Source: a virus
Virus record (IMG/VR): IMGVR_UViG_3300022227_000035
Coordinates: 1 to 23,214 of that record
DNA: 23,214 nucleotides
Direction: 5' to 3' (one strand)
The position numbers were made by a program, and so were the translations under genes. Under the pieces are notes generated by a model that saw only the letters and a list, made by a program, of their open reading frames with translations, had not been told where the DNA came from and did not search any database. Numbering within the stretch: the first letter of the stretch is position 1; each line of letters starts with the position of its first letter. This document shows, piece by piece, positions 6,687-18,600 of this stretch.

Positions 6687-9600
6687 ATGGCCACGGTGTC
6701 TAGAACAACCACTAAACAACTTCCTGAAGTATTTCAAACCGAAAGAAATAAAAAGTTTTTAAATGCAACATTAGATCAATTTACTCAAAAAGGTGAATTA
6801 GAAAAGATTAGTGGGTTTGTAGGGTCGAAAAAAGGACCAAGTTATAAATCTACTGATACGTATTTTACAGAAAATACTGATGATAGGCAAAGTTATCAAT
6901 TAGAACCAAGTGTAAATTATAAAAAAGATGATGGTACAATTGATTATTATGCATCATATGTTGATCTTATTAATCAAATAGAATTCTTAGGTGGTAATAA
7001 AACTAATCATCATCGTTTATTTGAGCAACAATCTCATTCTTGGGCACCCCCAGTTGATATCGATCCTTTAATAAATTATAGACATTATTATTGGTTACCA
7101 GAAGGACCTTCTGTTGTTCAAGTTGATATTACAAGGCCAGGAAGTATAAGCACAATAAAAGTAACCAGTAATGGTTCTAGTGGGTATAATTTTTCAGGAT
7201 ATAATGGTGATAATCCTGTATTAACATTATACAGAGGTAATACTTATAAATTTGAAGTTGATGCTAAAGGACATCCATTTTATATTAAAACATCTAAAAT
7301 TGACGGATCGACTTTACAATACGAAACTGATTATGTTACTAATCAAGGACAAGATGAAGGTACAGTAACGTTTTCAGTACCTGAGTCAGACGCAAGTAGT
7401 TCTTTACCTGATATATTGTTTTATTCTTGTGGTAATCATACTTCAATGCAAGGATCAATTGTTATCGAAGACTTAGAAGACGGATTTACTACTGTTGATA
7501 TAACCACAGAAGTTTTAGGTAAAAAAGAATATACTACACCTAATTCTGTTGTATTTGAGAATGGATTAAAAATAAAATTTGCTGGAACAATACCAGCAAA
7601 TTATAAAAATAAAGAATTTTATGTTGAAGGTGTTGGTGATCAGATTGTATTAATGTCAACAGATAGAATGATCGTACCTGAAACTTACAGTACGACTTCT
7701 GCTACAATAGTTTGGGATGCCGATGGTACAGAAAATTTTGATGAGAATCCATGGGATGCTGGCTTTGATGTGCCAAAATCAAAAGACTATTTTACTATAA
7801 ACAGAAATAGTAAAGATTTTAATGCGTGGTCTAGATCTAATAGATGGTTTCATGAAAGTGTTTTAACAAATACTGCAACATACAATGGACATACCGTATC
7901 TTTAGATCAAACAAAAAGAGCCAAAAGACCTATTATACAATTTGAAGGTAATATACAATTATACAATTATGGTGAAAAGGGATTGCCGCCAGTTACTGCG
8001 ATAGAAACAAATTCATCTGATGCATTTTCGTTTGTAAATGGTCAACTAGGATATTATATTGATGGTGTTGATCTTAAAAAAGGTGATAGAGTAATTTTTC
8101 AAAATGATTCAGATACTACTGTTAAAAGTAATATCTATGAAGTTGATTTTGTTACACTAAATGATTCAACTACTGTTTTATATTTAGACTTAAAATTAGA
8201 AACGATAGGTCAAACTGGTCATACAGTAATTGTTAAAAATGGAACAAAAGGTAAAGGTAAACAATATAGATTTGATGGTACAAGTTGGGTCGAATGTCAA
8301 CAAAAGACAAAAGTTCAACAAACACCTTTGTTTGATCTTTATAATAATTCTGGTGTTTCTTTAAATGATTCAACTACATATCCTGCTTCATCATTTTCAG
8401 GTAATACATTATTTGAAGTAGCACAATCAACGTCTGGAACTACTGATACAGAATATGGATTAAAAATTAAGTATGAAAATTTTGGTACCGTTGCTGACAT
8501 AACTTTCAATAATACAATTGCTACAAAAAGTATAACTTATCTAGATTCAGCAACAGCATCAAAAGTTAAAATTAATACTGAATCTGCTTATTATAAAAAA
8601 AATATAATTGATGTTGAAGTAGGAGTTGATAGTACAGTTTATACCACAGTAACTACATCACTTGGAAATATGTGGACTAAACAAAAAAGTAAAACAAAAC
8701 AACGTATCATTGATGTTATTGATGTAAGTGATGAATTAAAGTCATTTAAAGTTAAAACATACGATAACGCATCTTCAGTAGTAGATTTAGAATTAACAGT
8801 ATTTGTAAACAATGTAAAAAAGACACTAACAACAGATTATACATTAGAAACTAAAGGTGATGATATTTTTGTAAAATTTGTTAAAAGTAGAACTATAGGA
8901 GATAAAATTGTTTTTGAATCTTATGCTCCTTATAATTCTAAAAATGATAATGGATATTATGAAGTACCAGATAATTTAGAACGTAATGGATTGAATAGTC
9001 CTGTAACTGAAGTAACATTAGGTGAATTAAGTAATCATGTTTTATCTATAACTGATAACTTATCTGAGTTTAGTGGTACACAGCCGGGTAGTGGTAATTT
9101 AAAAGATATTGTAGATAATAAAAAATATGGTAGACGAATTATGCAACATGAAGGGTCGATACCTTTAGCAACGTATAGTTTAACTCATCCAAATGCAAAT
9201 TTTTATTCTGCAACAAAATATGTTGCTAAAGAATATACAAAATTTAAAAATTCTTTTATAAAAGAAATTACTACTAATACCAAAGATGGGGAAATACGAG
9301 ATCAAGTTGATGCTATACTTAAAACTATTTCTGCAAATAAGTCAGAGGAATTTGCATTTTACCATTCAGATATGATTGGTTGGGGCGAGAATTATACTAA
9401 ATTGTCTTATACAGTTACAGATAATAATAATAAAACTTATGGATTAAGTGCTGTATTTGACAAAACTAAATTAAGTGAAAAAGCAGTTCATGTTTGGGTT
9501 AATGATGTTCAAGTTTTATCTGGAACTGATTATAATTTTGACACCACAAGTGCAACATTAACTTTTACATCTACATATACATTTGTTATAGGAGATAAAA

Positions 9601-12600
9601 TTGAAATTCGAGAATATGATTCAACAATTGGAAGTCATGTTCCACCAACGCCAACAAAGTTAGGATTATATCCATCATATGAACCAAAAAAATATGTAGA
9701 TGATACGTACAGAAGTCAATTTAATGACTCAACAGCAGTAACAGTAATTCAAGGGCATGATGGCTCATTAATAAAAGCATATGGTGATATTAGAGATGAC
9801 TTAATTTTAGATTTTGAGAAAAGAATTTATAATAACATTAAAGTTACATTTGATGAAACAAATTTACATGATCTTCATGCTTCTCCAGGTAATTTTAGAA
9901 AGTCACCTTGGACACAAAGTGAATGGGACACTATAAAAAATAGATTATTTTTAGATTGGACTGGTGATTATCAAATTGATTATACAACACATAGTTATTT
10001 TGATTCAGAAGATTCATTTACTTGGAATTATTCAAAAGTAAAAAATAGATTTGATGGAACAATATTAAAAGGTTATTGGCGTGGAATATACAGAACTATG
10101 TATGATACAGATCGTCCACATACTCATCCATGGGAAATGTTAGGATTCTCAGCAAAACCATCTTGGTGGGAAACACGTTATGGGGCGGCACCTTATACAT
10201 CAGGCAATCTTATTTTATGGCAAGATTTAGAAAATGGGTTTATCTATTCAGGTTCACGAATTGGAACTCATAGTCGATATGCTCGTAATGGATTGTCAGC
10301 ATTCATTCCAGTTGATAGTAATGGTGATTTAAGAGCACCAAATGATTTTCTTGTAGATAGAATTATTGCAAATCAAAGTGAAATGAATGACTCATTTGAA
10401 GCAGGTGATGGAGGACCAGCAGAAACATCTTGGATTAGATCGTCTGATTATCCATTTGCTGTACAAATTATTAATGCACTAACTTCACCAGCAAGATATT
10501 TTGGTGTATGTTGGGACACAGCAAGAATATTTAAAAATTCAGTAGAACAATATGTTTATACAACAACAGGAACAGCAGTTCAACCAAAAAATTTTGTATT
10601 TTATGGTGACACATATACAGATGACAATAATGAAACTCAAACATATATGGGTGCAGGTTTGCACGTTTGGATTGTAGAATATCTTAAAGGAAAGAATTTT
10701 TCTTCTTTAACAAATTTTATAACACCGATAAAAAAATTAAGATTAAATCTTTCATATAAATTAGGTGGGTTGTCAGATAAAACAAATTTAAAGGCAATTG
10801 CTGATGCGGTATCACCTGGTTCGAAAAGTAATAGTGTGTTTATTCCACAAGAAGATTATCAATTATTTTTGAATACATCGTCACCTATTGTATCTGCAAA
10901 TTATTCTGGAGTAATAGTACAAGTAACAGCAACTGGGTATAAAGTTATTGGATATGATCCATTAATACGTTCATTTAAAATTTATGCACCAATTCAAACT
11001 CAAGTAAGTGGCAATTTGTCAATTGGACAAACAAGTGATGAATTTTCAAATTGGCAAATTGGCGGATTTTATGGAGCAGGATCTGTTATTAAGAATGATG
11101 GTGTATATTACAGAGTTAATACATCATTTACAGCAGGATCATCATTTGATGAAACAAGTATAACTGAAATAGGTTCAACATTACCTCTTACAGGTGGTGT
11201 AACAGTAGCCAAATACACTACTTTTCATAATACTGTTACTACAGTTCCATATGGTACTGAATATAAAACAGTACAAGAAGTGGCTAATTTTATTCAAGGT
11301 TATGAAAAATGGTTAGTGACACAAGGATTTAAATTTGATGCATTTTCTTCAGAAATGGATACTAATACAGACTGGAGTTTAAGCATTAAAGAATTTATGT
11401 TTTGGTCTACACAAAATTGGGCAGTAGGTACAGTAATAGCATTATCACCGTCATCACAATCTTTAGTATATGAAAACACTTCTGGGGTTATTGATACTTT
11501 GCTTAATCCATATGAAGGATATCTAGTTATGCAACAAGAAGGTATAGGTATTTCTATTAATGATATTAATGTTGGTAGAAATAATAATACACTCACGTTA
11601 TCAACAAGACCAGATTCAGATGGAATATATTTTGCTAAACTTAATGTAGTACAAAAAGAACATATAGTTTTATTTGAAAATTCAACAGTTTTTGCAGATG
11701 TTATCTATGATCCATCTTTAGGATTTAGGCAAGAGAGATTAAAACTTACAGGTTTTAAGACATCAGATTGGAATGGTGATTTGTTTGCACCAGGATTTGT
11801 TTATGATGAAGCAAAGATTGGAGACTGGACAGCATATAATGATTATAATTTAGGTGATGTTGTTAAGTATCAAACCAAATATTATGTTGCTAATCAACGA
11901 CATTCTGGTACAGAAAAATTTATAAACAACCACTGGACTTTAAAAGATTCAGCACCTGCACCAGCATTGTTACCAAACTTTGATTATAAAACTGCACAGT
12001 TTGAAGATTTTTATAATTTAGATACAGATAACTTTGATGAAGGGCAACAAAATTTCGCAAGACACTTAATTGGATATCAACCTAGACAATATCTTGAAGA
12101 CTTAGGTATTGCTGAATCGTCACAATATAAATTCTATCAAGGATTTATAAGAGAAAAAGGTACAATTAATAGTATTACAAAAATGTTGAATGCTCAATTT
12201 AGGGCAGGAGAAACAAATACCTATAATGTTTATGAAGAATGGGCATTTAGAACAGGTAACTATGGTGGCAAACGTACACAAGAAGACATTGAATATAAAT
12301 TGGAATCAGATTCGTTCCATGAAAATCCACAACTTGCAAAATTCTTAATAGGTACTACTTCTAAAGATGCTAGTGACCCTGCTATGCAAATTAATAAAAA
12401 TGATTTAACAATTTTACCAACTGATTATAATGGTGCACCTTTTATAGAATATGATAGTACTGCTAATAATGGAAGACATAGTGCTGATAGTGTGTTTAAA
12501 TTTAGAAATGCAGGCCCAGTACCTTTTGATAAAATTGATTTTACTGCTTTAGATATTAATGATTTAATTACAACACCAAATGTTGGTTTTTTTACAGTTG

Positions 12601-15600
12601 GAGATTATATTTGGATAGCAAAAAATAGATATAAAGTTTGGGATTTATATAGAGTACAAGAAACAGGTATAAGAATTACTCGATATGATAAATTTGAAAG
12701 TGATGGATCTACAGTATTAGGAAACGATCAAGTTCTTATTACAACTAATAAACCACACGGACTGGCAGATTATGATTTAGTTATTTTATCAGATGTACAC
12801 GCAAGTTTAGATGGAATATATCAAATTCCTGAAAGACAAACAATGGATTCGACTGTTTCTGAAAATACACAATTTTCAATCAAGTATTTAGACAAGCCTG
12901 AAGATGATGGATCATCGATGACAAAAGATGGAAAATTATTAAAATTAGTGTCAATGAAATTTGCGGATACATCATCAATTAATACATTTGCTCCACCACG
13001 TGGTTGGCTTAAAGATGATATAGTAACAGTTACAAATGATTATGAAACTAATAGTGCAGGTCGTTGGGTAAATTATGAAAATACATTACCATATATTCAA
13101 AATACATTAACGTACGATTATAATGTTGCTCAATTTAGTGAATTTGGACACGCAATAGCAGGTGATAAATTAGGGTATAATATTTGGATTAGTGCTCCAG
13201 GTGATCAGGGTGGAAAATTATATCTTCATACTAGGTCAGTTTATAGTAGTAATTTTGATAACATATTTGGGATATTTCCATCACATACAAGTGATTCAGC
13301 CGCAAGTTTAACTGGCACACTTACAGTAACAAATGGTAGTACATCAGTTACTGGTGCTGGTACATTATTTGTATCTGAATTAGCAGTTGGAGATAGGTTT
13401 AGAACACCAACCAATAAACGTTATACAGTAGTTTCAATTGAGAGTAATACAGCATTAACTATCGAAGAAGATGGAGATGGTAATGAGGCGTCATCGGCTT
13501 GTAAAAAAACACAATTCGATAGATGGGGACACGCAATGGCATTGGCTTCATCAACAGAAGATAAAATGTTAGTATCTGCACCATTTGCCAGTGGATTTGT
13601 TAAAGTGGTTACATTAGAAAGTGGAGATTTTTCTACAGCACCAACGTATGTAGTAGGTAATACAATTGTTATTACGCATAGTGATGGATCAACAGTGATT
13701 GGTTCAGGAAGAATTAAATCTTGGAATTCATCAACATTTGTAATGGCAATTGAAACAGATACAATTATCGGAGCCGGTTATATGCTAACGTCTACAAGTT
13801 CAGATGGCAGTACAACAACAACAGGTTATGTTGCAGGTGCTGAAACAATATTAGCAGGCGAAGGATATGCTGAAATATTAAACAAAGATTCTTCAGGTAA
13901 CTGGGGGTCAATTCAAACTGTAACAGGAAATCCTCCAGCATCGAATGAAAATTTTGGTACATCAGTTGCAATATCAGGAGACAGTAATTGGGCAATTTTT
14001 GGTGTACCAGGTGCTTCTTCTAATAGAGGTAGAGTAGAAGTTTATAAATTAAACACTACAACAAATTTATATGAGTATAATGCATCAATAACACCAGCAG
14101 ATGCATTGAATGGTGACAAGGTTGGGTATTCGGTAGCCACTAATAAAACTGGTAGTATTATTGCCATTGGTGCTCCATTTCATGCAACAACAGGTTTAGA
14201 TTCAACTAATACAAACGGAGCAGTTTTTGTTTTTTCAAATTCTACTACTGGAACATTCGATCAAATTGGTAAACTTGTTCCTAATACAAAACAAATTGAT
14301 TTAGAATTTGGTTATAGTGTTGCAATGAGTGAAGATGCGTCGTCAGTTATTGTTGGCGCTCCAGGGTATAATCAAGGAACGTCAGATTCAACGTTAGCCG
14401 GTATTACAGATCAAGGAAAAGTATTTTATTTTAAATTAAACACAGAAACATTTACAGCAGATGGGTCGTCAACAGAGTATGCATTAACATTCACTCCAAC
14501 AGATGAAGAAGAAATAGGTTTATATAAAGCAGGAACAGATAGTACAGAAGCTTGGTCCGATGAAAGTACTGTTGATGTATGGAATGTAGATGGATCAACT
14601 GCAAAAATAACATTTGCAAGTGCACCATCACCAAATATAATTTATACTGTATATAGGTGGACTGAACAACAAGGTATTATATCTAATGCTGTAGACGAAT
14701 TTAATAGGTTTGGTGAAAAAGTTGTTTTACATCCAACTTTGAATACTTTAGCAATATCAAGTAAAAATGCAGTATTAAACAAAATAATAACATTTGACAA
14801 ATATCTAGATGATGGATCTACAGTACTTGATGAAACTACTTTTGATATGGGAACAACAAGATTTGTTGACCCACAAAGCGAAGCCGGTAATGTAAGAGTT
14901 TATAGTATGTACGGATCTTATTATGTAATGGATCAATTATTATCATCTAACACTATTGATGTAGGTGATAAGTTTGGAACAGGTGTTGCTATAACAAATA
15001 GATCAGTATTTGTAGGCGCAACAAAAGATGATACTAAAGCATTAGATAGTGGGTTAGTAATAGACTTTGATAAAGGTTCGTCAACCACAGTAGGTTGGGA
15101 AGAAATTTCTTCACAAGATGACTTAATTAATCCGTATAGTATTAAACAAAATTACTTGTATGATACAAATACTAATAGAACATTAGGATTCTTTGATTGG
15201 ATTGACCCAATTAAAGGAAAACTTCCTGGTCCAGCAGATGCTGAATTAAAATTTATAAGTGATCATGATCCTGCTTTGTATAATGAATTAAGTGTTGCTC
15301 TTATAAAACAGGTTAATAAAATTAATCTTGATACTGTTAATCCATGGAGGAGATACCATGTTGGTGAACTTTGGTTGGATACTTCTAAATTAGTTTATCA
15401 ATGGTATGAGCAAGGAACAGCAGAGTACAGAAATACTAATTGGGGTAAGTTATTTCCAGGATCAACAGTTGATGTATATGAATGGGTAGAATCAGATTAT
15501 ACACCTGATGAATGGAGGAATTTAACTAATACTCCCGAAGGTGATGCACTTGGCATCACTGGACGACCTAGATCAACTTTATATTTTAGTAGTGAAGAAT

Positions 15601-18600
15601 ACTGGGATATAGAAACTCTATCTTATAAAACAAAATACTATTACTGGGTACGAGGGACTACAACAATTCCAGATAATAATATACGAAGATTAAGTGCTGT
15701 TACAGTAGAAAATTTAATAGGAAATCCTAAAGATCAAGGTTATGCTTATATGTCTTATATTAAAGATGATGCTGTTTCATATACTAATCTCGAACCATTT
15801 TTAAGTAATACTGATGTTGTGCATCATACAGAATGGAATACTGAATTAGATCCATTGCCAAAACATGACGAATGGATTTTAATTAAAGAGGGTGATCCTG
15901 ATAGTAAAATTAATGCACAACTTAAAACAAAATTAATTGATTCTTTAATTGGGTCTGATGCATTTGATAATAATGTTCCTGATGCAGACTTACCTGTTAC
16001 TCAAAGGTATGGTATTGATGATAGACAATCAATGGTGAAGAATAGAACTACAGTATTAACTGCTGTAATTGAAAATATTAATGAAGTATTAGCCAAACAT
16101 AGAATTGTCTCAACAAGAAATTTAACAACTTTAAATGATGAGGAGAAAGAGCCAACAGCGGCTTCAGGAAATTGGAATATAAAAGTTGATTCTTATACTG
16201 AATTAGGTTACATTAATACTCAGAATACTCCATCACTTATAACAGGCACTAAAGTTTTAATTACAACAGATTCTATGTCAAATGGATATTGGGCAATATA
16301 CACATATAAAAGTGACAGTACTTGGGAGAGAACTAGGATTCAAACTTATGATACTACACAATATTGGCAATACAAAGATTGGTACTTAACTGGGTATGAC
16401 AAAGATACATTAATAAATCATACCATTGCTACTGAAGATAAGTTATTGCTTAATGATAGCAATGTAGAAGTTGATGAAACTGTAAAGATAACAACATCAT
16501 TTGATGGTAAGTTTAGGTTATTATTAAAAACTGATACAGCCACATATAAAGAAATTGGTTTAGGTGATGCTACTATTGAAGTTAAAAAATTAGCATATTC
16601 ATACGAGGATAATGCTTTAGGTTATGATAGTGATACATATGATCAATATAACTGGGATCAACAACCTATTAAAGAATTACGTAGTATTTTAAGTACTGTA
16701 ATTGATAACGTTTATATTGATGATTTAAAACTTGAATGGAATAAATTATGGTTTTTTGCTATGCAACAAATTCTTGCAGAACAATTATATGTTGATTGGA
16801 TTATTAAAACGTCATTCTTAACTGTAGAAAATGATTTTAAATCATTAAGTACAACTTCAACATACAAACCAGATCCATCAGATGCATTACTATCTTATGT
16901 TGACGAGGTTAAACCTTTCCATACAAAAGTAAGACAATATAATGTAAATTACGCAAAGACAGATACGTTTGGATCAGACATAACTGATTTTGACAATGAA
17001 GCATATTGGGATAAACCAACTACGAGTTTTAAAACACCTAATGTTGATGATTCGGCTTTTGATACGCATTATGCTTCACAACCAGGAAAATTATATAATG
17101 ACAATTACACTTATATTGTATCTTCAATTATAATATCAAAAAGTGGGTCAGAGTATACTGAACCCCCAATTGTAACAATTTCAGGTGGTGGTGGATCGGG
17201 TGCTACTGCTACTGCATACGTATCAGATGGAAAATTATCAAAAGTAACTGTAACTAATAGTGGATCAGGATATATTACAACACCAACAGTAACACTTACA
17301 GGTGGTGGTAGAGAAGATTCAGCAGGTATTGCCGCTAAGGTTTATGCTCAAATAGACAATGCTAAAGTAAGAAATATGACAACTACTTTACAATTTAATA
17401 GATTAACAGGTAGTACAGTTATTTCTACAGATACAATTACAGAATGGACAGCATCAACAGACTTTACTGCCGGTCAGAATATTCGTTATAATAACGAAAT
17501 TTATTATATTACAGCAACACATAAATCAGGTACATTGTTTACAGATGCTGTAACGTTAGCAGATAGTTCAACAACAACAAATATAACAGCATACTTGCAA
17601 GAATGGTCAGCAGTTGATTATATTAAAGCACATTATTCAACTACAGCAGGTATGCCTGGTGTACAAGATTCAAGTACAGTAATGTATGGTCAGTTAATGA
17701 CTGGATTAGAATATCCAGGTACACAAGTTCTTGGACCAACGTTTGATCAAGAAGGAGCATACGATATGCATTCATATGGTGATATACCATTTGATGGTTT
17801 AATAATCGATGACGAAGGTGTGCCAACACCATCATATGAATTAGGTTTAGACAAATATGTAGATGGTGTAGGCTTTACAAATAGTTTAGCAGGTACAAAT
17901 CCAGCAAACGTACAAGTAGAAGGAAATCAATTTGTAGATGAGTTTTCAGCATACGCACCAGAAGAAGTGGTTCCTGGAACATCTTTTGATACACTTGATA
18001 TGAAAGTTTATACAAATCCATCAATGGGTTCTCCAATTATGAGAACAAATAGTCATACAGGTGACGGTACAACTACATTATTTGCAATTGGGCAAACACC
18101 AGCAGATGAAGATGCTGTATTTGTTTGGGTTGATGGTAATTTAAGACGTAGATTAGATGCAAATGATTCAACAGTTGACTATACTGTTGGAGCAAATAAC
18201 ACAATTAGTTTTCTTGTAGCACCATTATTAGGGCAACTTATTACAATACAAAGTTTTAGTATATCAGGTTCTAAAATTACAATTAAAAGATCATTTACAG
18301 GAGATGGTACGTCAACAACATTTAATTTGCCAGTACCATACTCGTTAGCAGATTCAACTGTTAATCTTACTAAAACAGCATTTGCAACAGTAAATGGTGC
18401 AACTCAGGCTGTTACAGTACAAGAAGGTTCAGATAGTGCATCAACCGATATTGTGTTTAGTTCAGCACCGGCAAGTGGATCAACAATACAAATTACATTA
18501 TTTGATGCTGATGCTGGTGAACAAACATATTCACAAGTTAATACTCAAACATTAACAGCAGATGGGTCAACGTTAACGTATGCATTATCTCAAACTCCAG

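Larger units (their letters stand above)
13131..15080 (+). other. Seven-repeat FG-GAP/integrin-like beta-propeller (in giant protein)
   Basis: Seven repeats begin with an F/W/V-G-x-x-V/A segment and close with a G/S-A/V-P-like turn: FGHAIAG..ISAPG, WGHAMAL..VSAPF, FGTSVAI..FGVPG, VGYSVAT..IGAPF, FGYSVAM..VGAPG, FGEKVVL..ISSKN, FGTGVAI..VGATK (residues about 2149-2798). Repeats 3-5 are the cleanest; 6 and 7 are degenerate at the turn. Seven copies would close a propeller. The Asp-rich calcium loops of canonical FG-GAP repeats are not seen. Confidence 0.65.

Noticed and set aside
6681-6690. TAATAAATGG as a late promoter for the giant gene
   Set aside because: The motif overlaps the ATG itself, so a transcript from it could not include the start codon.
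11300-11596. Minus-strand open frame of 98 codons inside the giant gene
   Set aside because: It lies wholly within a conserved coding region of the giant protein and its product looks like no known family.
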